DNA of 64,000 bases. It comes from Harmonia axyridis (Eukaryota > Arthropoda > Insecta > Coleoptera > Coccinellidae). Position numbers and translations under genes: made by a program. Below the pieces are notes generated by a model. The model saw only the letters and a list, made by a program, of their open reading frames with translations, ran no database searches and had not been told where the DNA came from. The first letter of the stretch is position 1. The number at the start of each line of letters is the position of its first letter. Shown one piece after another: positions 54,918-64,000 of this stretch. The stretch covers positions 50,140,031-50,204,030 of the forward strand of contig NC_059502.1 of NCBI RefSeq assembly GCF_914767665.1, written 5' to 3'.

Positions 54918-56260
54918 AATAATGATAATCGTCTTTATTGGGCGAAAGTTTAGCTTACGCTACTCTTACACTTTTACCCACAAAATTACAATATATCCCT
55001 TGATCCTAAACAAAAAAATCAACATTTATGATTAACAAGAAGAGAAGAAAATTAAACAATTATATACTGGCATTTATGGAGTAGTATAACCCTGGCTGAA
55101 TAAAAGTGATTTTTTTAATTTTTGACTTGAAAACATTCAATGATGATGCTTTCATATCATGATCGATATCATTGTAAATAAAAGGGGCCTGATATGAGAA
55201 GGAACTCTTAAATTTATATGTTATGTGGCGTGGGAGATACTGATACCTGAGGAACTGCGGACATTGACACTGTGCACATTTCGTCTATATATGATTTTTT
55301 GATGCAGATATGGGGGTTGTCTCAGTTGAATTATTTTATGAATGAAACATGATAGATGAAGTCTACAGCGATTCCTCATGTTGATCCAATCCAGAGAATT
55401 TATGTGGCCAGGGGTTGGAATAGTCCTCCTCAAATTAAGCACCTACCGACAACAACGATTCTGAACAGTCTGTATACGCCCTGAGTCGAACCAAGGAAGG
55501 GACCATAAACAACATCACAGAAATTAAAATATGATGAAACGAGTTGATCACAGAGCATCATTCTCATACGTTCATGAAGAAAATTTCGACTACTATAAAT
55601 AAGTCTGAGGGATAAAAAGGCTCTCTTGATGTAAGCACATAATCTGAGAATTTCAATTGAGGATTAACATACAACCCAAGGTTTTTAACTGTTTTCAATG
55701 GCTTTGGAATCTTGTTGAGAAACCTGAAAGAAAACGTACCAAGCTTGGAGATAGAGTTAGTGCTTCCAATTATCAAAAAATTAGACTTATCAGGATTCAA
55801 GTGTAGATTATTATTCCTTGCATTCAATGCCAAGGAACTTAAATCTTCATTTATCTGAGAACATGTCACTGCAGCCTCATATGGTTTGAAATCAATGTAA
55901 ATCTGAATATCATCAGCAAAAGTATGAAACCGGCAAAATTTAACAGTCTCATACAAATCAGCAGTGTAGATCAGAAACATGAGTGGACCCAGAATCGAAC
56001 TCTGTGGTACTCCCTTTGTAACATGAACACATGATGATCTACCTCCCTCCACCCTCCCATATTGACTTCTATCACACAGAAATGTTTCGAAAAAATTCAA
56101 AACAATTCCGGAAAGTTGATAATACTCAAGCTTGGCAAGAAGAAGCTCATGATTGATTGAGTCGAAGGCTTTAGTAAAGTCTGAAAGAACCTGTGCAGAG
56201 AAAATCACAGCGTTGGTACAGCACTCATCACTCGACGACGTCTTGCGTGACTGAGACAAT
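54918..56260 (-). mobile_element. CR1/Jockey-type non-LTR retrotransposon, 5'-truncated
   Basis: The 3' end at left carries a (TTATTA) tail (54918-54930) and an AATAAAG signal on the minus strand. The C-terminal tail of the protein is at 55442-55100 (LDWINMRNRCRLHLSCFIHK, IIYRRNVHSVNVRSSSG, FKSSFSYQAPFIYNDIDH). The reverse transcriptase part is at 56259-55564. The 5' break coincides with a 49-bp hairpin at 56264-56312. Confidence 0.75.
55564..56259 (-). pseudogene. Non-LTR reverse transcriptase domain, open for 231 codons
   Basis: The frame shows DFTKAFDSINHELLLAKLEY (palm strand with first Asp), YGRVEGGRSSCVHVTKGVPQ, SSILGPLMFLIYTADLYETV, TFADDIQIYI (catalytic ADD intact) and LALNARNNNLHLNPDKSNFL. 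It also shows VKNLGLYVNPQLKFSDYV. The motif series and the KGVPQ.S.LGPL...Y.ADL form fit the CR1/Jockey group. The catalytic box is intact, but the N-terminal half with endonuclease is missing and the frame breaks before the C-terminal tail. It is the best-preserved reverse transcriptase in the window. Confidence 0.8.
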
Positions 56261-56263
56261 GCT

Positions 56264-56312
56264 ATTGGCGAAATTTTCTTCCCGATATAGATCGGGAAGA
56301 AATTTCGCCAAT
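56264..56312. repeat. 49-bp palindrome at a transposon junction
   Basis: ATTGGCGAAATTTTCTTCCC and its complement GGGAAGAAATTTCGCCAAT flank a GATATAGATC centre, with one inserted T in the left arm. It lies exactly between the 5' break of the retrotransposon and the Tc-like fragment that follows. Confidence 0.8.
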
Positions 56313-56560
56313 ATTAGAGGTTTTCGCTCACAATCGTTTGCCAACATCTTGTTTTCGTATGAAGCTTATTTTCACCTTGATGGCCACGTAAATAAGAAGA
56401 AATACCGTTTCTGGAGTGCTACCAATCCGAAACGCAATCGTCAGAAACCCCTTCACTCGCAGAAAGTGACCGTCATCAGGAATTTTAGGGTTGAATTGGA
56501 TAAGTGTCGTGAACGCGAGGGTATACATTTGGACGACATTATTTTTAAGAAATAAATTCC
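56300..56560 (+). pseudogene. Tc-like transposase fragment
   Basis: The frame reads SFANILFSYEAYFHLDGHVN (first catalytic Asp changed to Tyr), KKKYRFWSATNPKRNRQKPL, HSQKVTV. After a deletion comes FRVELDKCREREGIHLDDII, the C-terminal C...G.H..D.IF signature. The two catalytic downstream blocks are missing. It is the same lineage as 45640-46000. Confidence 0.65.
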
Positions 56561-56699
56561 CAAATATTGTATTTTCATCATTTATAAGCAGTTTTTCACA
56601 CTTTTCTACACTTTCTTTGGAAACCACGTTGTTAAATTGTAATATTCGATATAGACAATGATTTTTTCTTTCCAAAATTTCAAAAATTCTCAGGATATC

Positions 56700-56937
56700 A
56701 TCTGTGGAAAATTATCACTATCATTATACATACTAATTTTTCATTGGTAAGAATTTCGACATCTAAAAAATGAAAAAGGATCGAAAAAATAACACAATTT
56801 TTATAAGAGAAAATCTTAGACGTGCAAAATATCCCGACTGGGGTTCTTTTCTTGATTTGTTCTGAGTTCTCCAGAGCAATGTTCGAAATAGTAGTTAGTA
56901 GAAGAAAAAAACTCCAGTAAAGCAATAATTTCAACAT
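56700..56937 (-). CDS. Unrecognised frame with a signal-peptide-like start
   Basis: From the ATG at 56937-56935 the frame begins MLKLLLYWSFFLLLTTISNI, a strong hydrophobic signal-like segment. It is followed by ALENSEQIKKRTPVGIF with a dibasic site, then a Cys pair (FCTSKIFSYKNC). An AG acceptor-like sequence (TCTACCCCAG) lies 36 nt upstream. It could be the start of a small secreted peptide gene or a chance frame. I do not recognise the peptide and see no convincing donor. Confidence 0.2.
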
Positions 56938-57059
56938 TATTCCTCTAGAAAAGCGACGACACCCTGGGGTAGACTGGAGGAAGCAATTACTTATTCGTAT
57001 CATGGGGAATGACCCTGCCAACTCCTGATAGACGTAGCTCTTATTACTTCATCCTGAAG

Positions 57060-58370
57060 CATCCTTCGGTTTTTTTACCTGCTTCTTTTCATTTCAGCAT
57101 GGACTCAACTCAAGAAGAAGTTTTTTTAAATTCGACAGCTTCGCTGTCACTACCGAAACCGACATAGTCAAAAGTATTGCTATCGTTATGTTGATGTTGT
57201 GAATTATTTTCAATATTGTGAAAAACTGTAGGAGGAGATGCGATATTATCATCGCAAGATTGTTAGAAGTGTAACTGTTGTAGTAGCATCAACAAGCAAA
57301 ATTCCTCTTTGAATTTTAAAACAACTCCATTTTATTGGAAGATAAAAAAGTTTTTCTATATTTCAATATCGTAATGAGTTCCTTACAGTACTAAAAACAG
57401 TACTGTGATGAAGTTACAGCATTGTTGTCAGTTATATTTTTTGTTGTGGTTATTGCGTTATTATGAATCATTTCAAAATTCGAAACATACGATTCAAATT
57501 CCGTAATCTGTCAATTTTCGTAACAGTCAGACCAACTGCCAAGATACAAAACAAAAGTCACTATGGATGTGTAATTCTGCAACTTGTTTTAGAATATACT
57601 ATTTCACCACGAATTAAAAGTTCAATGAATAGATCGCTTTATCATTTCGTTACAGTGTCTGTATTTTTCAAATTTCGAGCTGAAAATGGTCTCAAACGAT
57701 AATGTTTGACTCATTGACATCGAATCAATACATTTTTAGGGAATGAATCTCGAATACTGCCAAGGATTCTTTAAATATGCACGTTCAAAATTTTGTGTGT
57801 ATAAATTTCGAAACTGCAGGTTTGAAAAGTTTGAATGACAATGAGAAAGAATGACAATTGAAAGCTTCGTATAAAAATTTATTTGAGTGTTTAAACTGAA
57901 ACCTAGAAAAAAGAAAAAGAACATAAAAAAAATTGCTCAATATTTCGCAGATCGCATTATGAAGAAAAATCTCCCCTTGCCTACGTGACGCAACAATACT
58001 CTTGAAAATTTCCAACCAGTGACCAACGGCTTGGTCAGATAAGATGAAACCTGCAGGTATATATCTATATTGTTCGCTACACCTTTGGAAAAAAAACGGA
58101 TAAATGGCGTTTGGACAAGAAAAGTCTTGTTTTATTTGGGAATTAAGCCTCATTTTATCCATATATCAAATTTTCACAATCTCAATGACAACAAGAGTAC
58201 AAAACTTATCGACTTAGACCTACTTTTGCTTACTGCGGTTTTGGAAAGCGCTTCGGAACTTGGGTACTTTTGTGAACCATATATTCATACATCGATAATT
58301 TATTGTCATTTTATGAAATTTGATTCAATAGTGTGAAGTATATTTTAGCAATATTTAAAAATAATGGACC
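57060..58370. other. AT-rich region with no supported gene
   Basis: A pyrimidine-rich acceptor followed by a 23-codon frame (MDSTQEEVFLN...) at 57101-57175 on the plus strand is the only coding-looking piece, and it has no partner exon that I can find. Overlapping frames of 88-125 codons around 57785-58336 show no motifs. Confidence 0.3.
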
Positions 58371-58381
58371 TTTTTAGGTAA

Positions 58382-58478
58382 TAGGACCGGGACGCCGCAA
58401 GCGTCCCTAAAGACTCGACGCTCCTAGGCCTTGCCCACTTTGCCTCTAAGCGCGGCGCGGCCCTGCTTGCAACAGTAA
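58382..58478. other. GC-rich island, possible DNA-transposon terminus
   Basis: It is strikingly GC-rich within AT-rich flanks. It contains the hairpin GGGACGCCGCAAGCGTCCC (58390-58408). Its right-hand complement starts CAGGGCCGCGCCGCGCTTAG, reminiscent of hAT-type CAGGGCCG ends. No partner terminus was found. Confidence 0.3.
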
Positions 58479-59275
58479 AAAATAAAGAGAAACATACTAT
58501 GATTATTTAAGGTTTTTTATCTCAATTTTCAGCACCAGCTTGAAGAATGGAAGTTCGCAATTAATTAAATGATAATGCTCCTCTTAACAATATAGCAAAA
58601 AAATTTATGATTCAGAAGAGGCGTGGCAAAAAATATGTTTGAAAACAGTTGAGTACTCAATTTTTTATAAATATGAGAAATTATGATGAATAAGATATGT
58701 TCTAACATTCACCTACCTGCAATAAAAAACAGTTGCAAATTCCAAAAAATTAAAAATTCACTGAAAGCAGCGCGACCCTTCTGTTCACGTACAATCACTC
58801 AACAGTTTCCATATACAGTTGTAGATAAGATAAAATGCATATTCCTGGGGCTCCATTTCAGTTGAATAAACACAGTACAGAACCGAATTCGAGTAGTATT
58901 ATGAAACAATTAGCATAACATCCTTACTTGCTCTAGTTTGCGGTCGCCTCCTCGAAAATTGTTTCCGGTGTGCATTAAATCAAAGCTAATTGCAAAATAG
59001 GTTGGGAAAGCTTTCTGTGGCCATATTGGTATAGTTTGCGGAATCTGCCGTTTTGTAATTATATTTTGATTGTGACTTTTCCCCTGGAAGACAAATTTCA
59101 ACAGAATATTTCCTCGCCAAAAGTGTTTTTGATTTCGAGTTAACGCTTTTTGAATTGATCAGCTCAAAAAGTCTCTTGAATGAAAAGGGAAACATAAACG
59201 TCAAATACAAATTAGTATACGATGATAAAAATGTATAAGTGAACAATAAATGCTCTTGCAACAAGTTGCAATAGA

Positions 59276-59514
59276 GATTCACGGTTTGGCTTGATATTTC
59301 AAGTCAAACTCAAGCTACTGATGTAGCTTATGCTTGAGCCAAGTAGCTTGAACTTGACTTGAAATCAACTCAACTTCAAGTCAAGTAGTAGTTTTTCATT
59401 GCCAAGTCAAGTGTTTATTTATTAGGTTCTTGACTTGAGTTGATTTCAAGTCAAGCACAAGCTACTTGAGCTTGAGCTACGTAGCTTGAATATCAAGCCA
59501 ATCTGTGAATCCCT
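59276..59514. mobile_element. MITE-like inverted repeat made of TCAAG/CTTGA words
   Basis: Ends are GATTCACGGTTTGGCTTGAT on the left and GATTCACAGATTGGCTTGAT on the right complement. The interior consists largely of short inverted TCAAGTCAAG and AGCTACTTGAGC words, so the whole 239 bp can fold on itself. hAT-like MITEs often have this form, but the target duplication was not resolved. Confidence 0.65.
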
Positions 59515-59519
59515 AAGTT

Positions 59520-60238
59520 GAAAATAGGCACTTAAGCACATTTATTATTTATTCATAATTTCAATTACATTGCCAGAAGTGTCATTATGTATCTATCATA
59601 ATCATGACATCAAATAATGTCGTTTTTGTATTAGAATCTCATTGCCTATGAAATCGTTTTCTTGACAATCGATTCGTTCGGTGACTGAAGTCAGATCATT
59701 AATTATTTGGATTCAATCTACTTATCTTCCATACATGATGATGTTCATATGTGCGGGACGCCACCAGAGTTGGTAAATGCTGCTGAAAATGTCTTCATGA
59801 ATTTGTTGCCGAAAAAATCCAAGGAAAAATATGATTGCGCTCATAAACGTTTCATGAATTATTCCCAAGAAAAATGACGACCTCCTGATCTGAAACTGCA
59901 ATGATTGCATTCTTCTTCCATTTGTCGACGAAATTGAAGGCAACTACATCATGGCGAAATCTATCCATGTTGAAAGCTGCACTCAGTATAAAAAAAGGTG
60001 TTGATATTTCAGAATATTGTAAAGAACGTCCTTTTGAAACGCCAGAACAATAAATATAAACAGCAAATATTGAAATTTTGGCTGTTGAATAAATCGAGGC
60101 ATTTATTTCGTAGACAATTTCGTGGCAATCAAGTGCGTTGAGCATTCAAAGTTCTCGAAGTTACCCAAATATTTAGTGGGGTTCACTTTTAATTGGCCTC
60201 AATTTTGGTATTGCTGCAGCTCGTCGCCGTGATATATT
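59520..60238. other. Stretch without recognised genes
   Basis: Two overlapping minus-strand frames (73 and 97 codons, 59722-60145) are less AT-rich than average. They contain hydrophobic segments but no motif I recognise. Confidence 0.3.
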
Positions 60239-60241
60239 ATA

Positions 60242-61680
60242 CAGGGTGTTTCATTGGTAAACGGAAATACTTCACAGGTGCATAGGTGACACCAAGGCGG
60301 TTCTGGAGATTTATTGGGTCTTACTGACTTCGAAGCCGAGATACAGGGTGTTAAATGAATTTTGCCCGTTTTTTTGAAAGGTCATATCAAACGAACCACC
60401 CGGTATATATTTTTTTCATATTTGGCAAATATGTTCCTAATGGAGAGCCCAAACGTATCATGCAATAACCGCCTTGAAAATCCAGGTCCGGGTTAAAAAA
60501 AAATTATGAATCGTTTGAATACTAGAAACAACACTCTGTACATTGGAATTTTGAAAATCTGTTTTAATATTCGAGAACACCACTAAAAACTAAACTGAGA
60601 CATGTACTTAAAATTTTCGCGCAGGCAGTTTTACTGCACAAATTTTCAACGTGAAAGTGGAGTTTTTGAGAACTTGGATACCTGAAAGTGGTTTGAAGTG
60701 ACTTTTAACAATGAATTATCGAAAATATTGATTCCATAATTATTTCAACATTACTTTGTAATTAATTTTTACATTGGTTTTCTTTTTTATAGCTGTCTAC
60801 TATTTCAGTTTCTATTTATTGAGAATTGAGTTGCATTAGGTTGATATCGTATATTTTGAAACCATTATGAACAAAAAATATAATAACAAAATAATTATTT
60901 ATTTATTATTATTCATTCTGAATAACAATAGTCTTCTGCCAAAGTGATGGTTGTCAACCTACTTGATTGAATACGAAATTTTATGATTATTGGCGGTAGT
61001 GAAAACAACTCTGCTGAAAGAAACAATACACACACACATACAGAAGAGGACTATGCTCTCAATAACTAACTTATAGATTTATCACTAATAGTTACTTTAA
61101 ATCACTTCTAGCAATCCAAAATTCTTGAAAACTTCACGTTTACGTTGAAAATTTGTTCAGTAATGAGACGAGAGGGTAACTCAAAAATAAAAACTGAAAT
61201 GGTATACAGCTTACTATACAAAGAAAAACCAATGTGAAAATGAATTACAAAGTAATGTTGAAATAATTATGGATTCAATATTTTTGATGATTCATTGTTA
61301 AAAGAACCACTTTCAGGTATCCAAGTTCTTCAAAACTTCATTTTTACGTTGAACATTTGTGCGGTAAAACTGTCTGCGCGAAAATTTGAAGTACACGTCT
61401 CAGTTTAGTTTTTAGTGGTGTTTTCGAATATAAAAACAGATTTTCAAAATTCCGATGTACAGGGTGTTATTTCGAGGATTCAAACGATTCATATTTTTTT
61501 TGTTAACCCGGACCTGGAAGGAAGGAAAAGAAATATGAAGAGAAAAAAGGCAAAATTCATAAAAGACCCTGTATCTCGGCTACGAAGACAGTAAGACCCA
61601 ATAAATGGGGTATCTCCAGAACCGCTTTATTGCCACCTATGCACCTGTGAAGTATTTCCGTTTCCCAATGAAACACACTG
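60242..61680. mobile_element. Foldback element, 1439 bp, TA-flanked
   Basis: The left arm (60242 to about 60835) and right arm (about 61185-61680) are inverted copies that differ by a deletion of about 80 bp on the right. Ends are CAGGGTGTTTCATTGGTAAA and CAGTGTGTTTCATTGGGAAA (complement). Shared internal blocks include GAGATACAGGGT/ACCCTGTATCTC and GGTCTTACTG/CAGTAAGACC. There is no protein. It resembles the element at 15433-16826 in design but not in sequence. Confidence 0.75.
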
Positions 61681-61889
61681 TATTAACTGAATTTTAATGA
61701 TATTGAATATTTTTGTGATAATTTTTCTATGCGAACACGCAATGAAAAGCCAAATATGAATTGTAATAAACGAAACTGTCACACTTCACAGAAAATATTT
61801 GTACGCCATCCCGAAATTTCAAAAGTTGCAGCTTGTTTTTCGAATTTTCAATTGGAAAAGGTCGTAGGCAAAAAATGAGAATAAATCAC

Positions 61890-62142
61890 TTTGGTAGAAT
61901 TCCCCAGTGTTGGGGAAAATTTAATTATTTTGAAGAGGAATGGGGGATGGAAATCATCAACAGTTGTCGAAGGATATATTGAGCAATCTTTCAGATATAG
62001 CTTGGGAGTAGCAAATACTTTCATTTGCTACGCCCACTTGTTCTCTGAATCCTTTATTTCTTGTCCTTTTCCAAATCTTTATTTGGAGAAGGTCATGGTA
62101 TATATTGGCCATATTGAAATTGGGGAACCACCTGAAACATAG
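61890..62142 (+). pseudogene. Second tyrosine-recombinase-like fragment
   Basis: The frame reads ENLIILKRNGGWKSSTVVEG then YIEQSFRYSLGVANTF. It shares KSSTV(V/A)EGY(I/V)E.S with 50361-50430 and has a longer upstream part (LKRNGGWKSS), where integrase-type recombinases have H.GGWKS; here the His position is Asn. The remainder of the frame is unrecognised. It is too short to assign firmly. Confidence 0.35.
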
Positions 62143-62814
62143 TATTGTAAGGAACGAAATCAAATTGGATTATATCTGCAAATACGAATGTATACTAAAT
62201 TATTTATTGTTTTCCTTCCTGATTGTTTGAATCGTCTGAAGAAACTATCTAAATTGAGTTCTTAAAAATCGCTCAACCGCTTTGTTAGGAATGCACAAAG
62301 TGCCAACAGCTTCTAGTAGGACGGCTTGTACTATGAATTCAATCTAAATTTTATATGACAGCTATGAATTTCGTGATCATCTTTTTCTATTCCTCAATCT
62401 TTGGCTGCTACTATAACCTGAACAGGTCGCATCTTTTTTTTGTTTTCCTAATCAACGTGTCAATTTTATCCATGTAATCTGCAATAAATATATTGCAATA
62501 TGGTGCGATTAAAATGAAGAGCTTTGAAATTCGAATCCCTATTCTCATTTTTCCTCTTTAGGTAATTAAAAAAAATTAATGAAAGATTGAAATATTCCAT
62601 AACAAATACTCAATTGAAGATTGAGATTAGCGGTGTTTAGATATCGTATTATTTGCACATTAATAAGTACTGCGCCTAAGCTCAACCGACGCCTGCCTAT
62701 CACTGATCTTGTTTATGTTTCCGTTCAATTTCTGTTGTAACTTAATATCTGCAATTATCATTTATTTACACCCAGCATAAATATTTGGTGAATCATACGA
62801 TTGGAATGTATGTA

Positions 62815-63814
62815 TAAGGTTTCCCAAATTCGACGATGCTCACTGAACGCATCTCGAGAACTATAAGACTTAGAGATAAAAATTTTTTCCGAATATTTCG
62901 CCATATTTTAGTTTCTGTTAGAGATAATCAAAAATTGTGATAGGTTTTTTCTTTTCAGTAATTTGTATAGTTCATATGACACAGATCATAAAAAGCAATT
63001 ACAATTTCAGAGATAAAGAATAGGGGTTTTTTGAACGTGACACCCTATACTTTTCCAACCAGGGTTTTTGCCCCCGATTTGTCAAAAAGCATCTCGTTAT
63101 CAGTTTTTCAAAAATATCATCTGTTCAAAGGAAATTAAGTTTTTCGATTTTTTTATGAGACACCTTGTATATAAACATTCTTCATTTATTCCAAGCTTTA
63201 ATTCATCTTATTTCCATTGTCATCAAGTCATATATAGGGTGTCCCATTTAATTGGAAATTAATTATCGTTTTAAAGATATAGAGAAGAGTTAGTTTTTTG
63301 AATAGAAAACACTATATATGACTTCATTACAATTATACAATTAAACAAGAGGAATTGAATCTCGAAATGAATAAAAAATATCTATTTATAAGGATGACAT
63401 TTCTAAAAATCCGATAACGAGATGCTTTTCGACAAATCGGCGACTAAAAAACTGTGTTGAAAAATTTAGGGTGTCACATGTACGAAATACCAACCCTCCT
63501 CTATGTCTCTTAAACGGTAATTAATATCTACGCTATGTTATGAGTATCATATAAACTATTCAAATTACTGAAAACAACGTTCTTCAATTTTTTGAATATC
63601 TCGAAGAGAAACAAAGATATAGCGAAACATTTGAAACACCCATTTCTCAGAAACGCCCTGTAATTCCAGAATGAATCAAGATATCTATGATCTGCTTTCT
63701 GATAGATATCTTATTATTACGACAAAAGAGATCGGGGGTTCTTGATATTTTTTTTCTCTTATAGTTAATGTTCCCGAGACGCTCTCATTGAGCTTCAAAT
63801 TTGGGATAACCTGT
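62815..63814. mobile_element. Degenerate foldback element, about 1 kb
   Basis: The left end TAAGGTTTCCCAAATTCGAC pairs with the right complement CAGGTTATCCCAAATTTGAA. Inner blocks also pair: TCAGTAATTTGTATAGTTCA (62956) with the complement of 63550-63570, GTGACACCCTA (63038) with TAGGGTGTCAC (63468), and AAAAGCATCTCGTTATC (63085) with GATAACGAGATGCTTTT (63413). Arms of about 330 and 420 bp are diverged. There is no protein. Confidence 0.6.
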
Positions 63815-63837
63815 ACTTTAGTTCAATGATGCTGTGC

Positions 63838-64000
63838 TACCAAATAATAATAATATAATAATAATAATAATGTTTATTCATTCCGAGATACAAAAAAATA
63901 ATAAACATCAATTCTACCTTAATTAATGAATGAACAAACATAAATCTCCCACAAAAGTTTGACACTTGTGCGTGGGTTGTGATTCAAATTAACACAATTC
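63838..64000 (-). mobile_element. Non-LTR retrotransposon 3' end running off the window
   Basis: On the minus strand the sequence from the window edge ends in AATAAACATTATTATTATT and further (ATT)n at 63842-63872. A final AATAAA and TTA-repeat tail are also seen at 54918 and 27920. The coding part would lie beyond 64000. Confidence 0.4.

Noticed and set aside
57101..57175. Possible plus-strand exon MDSTQEEVFLN after an AG acceptor
   Set aside because: Only 23 codons with no partner exon or homology visible.
59722..60145. Two overlapping hydrophobic minus-strand frames considered as a chemoreceptor exon
   Set aside because: They lack the conserved C-terminal receptor signatures, and the frames overlap without splice sites.
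1..64000. CRISPR arrays, rRNA and tRNA genes, bacterial operons
   Set aside because: None seen; the sequence has eukaryotic introns and insect-type transposons, and no repeat-spacer pattern.

Overview
The window reads as AT-rich nuclear DNA from an insect. A beetle is my best guess, from the general look of the transposon families, but nothing in the sequence fixes the order. There are no bacterial operons, rRNAs or tRNAs. I support one conserved host gene, on the minus strand: a BRI3 (brain protein I3) family membrane protein with coding exons at 9259-9229 and 7583-7300. It also has a spliced 5' UTR and possibly a distant first exon and promoter near 14.1 kb. Almost everything else recognisable is transposon-derived, and most long open frames are broken transposases or reverse transcriptases.

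Layout. 1-1.3 kb: a minus-strand non-LTR reverse transcriptase remnant split by a ribozyme-repeat fragment and a foldback repeat. 3.6-4.5 kb: a transposase remnant. 4.84-7.23 kb: a giant palindrome of two half copies of a DD41D transposon, about 70 bp past the BRI3 stop codon. 7.3-14.1 kb: BRI3, with a transposon remnant in its coding-region intron and a long, nearly featureless upstream intron. 14.5-17.4 kb: a retrotransposon 3' end split by two TA-flanked inverted-repeat elements. 17.6-23 kb: a MITE, reverse transcriptase fragments and a deleted DD41D transposon. 23.2-28.1 kb: transposase remnants and one mariner copy interrupted by three other elements. 29.9-33.2 kb: DD41D-like remnants and a Penelope-like element encoding a GIY-YIG domain. 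33.5-48.5 kb: a paralogous long repeat, a three-copy foldback family, several mariner and Tc-like pseudogenes, a 302-bp tandem repeat carrying hammerhead ribozyme motifs, and a degenerate satellite array. 49.3-51.2 kb: a pogo-like element with a perfect-armed 257-bp palindrome and a tyrosine-recombinase-like tail. 51.3-56.6 kb: non-LTR fragments (RNase H, reverse transcriptase) and a TIR element. 57-64 kb: mostly unannotated AT-rich DNA with three inverted-repeat elements and a non-LTR 3' tail at the window edge.

The strongest object for follow-up is the tandem repeat at 43.83-44.41 kb. Each unit carries a hammerhead core. The two copies damage opposite strands of stem I, so together they imply an intact ancestral ribozyme, as in the retrozymes described from plants and animals. 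Nesting order can be read in several places (the 24.35-28.14 kb mariner, the 14.7-16.8 kb pair, and the 33.8/46.7 kb repeat), which gives a relative chronology of insertions.
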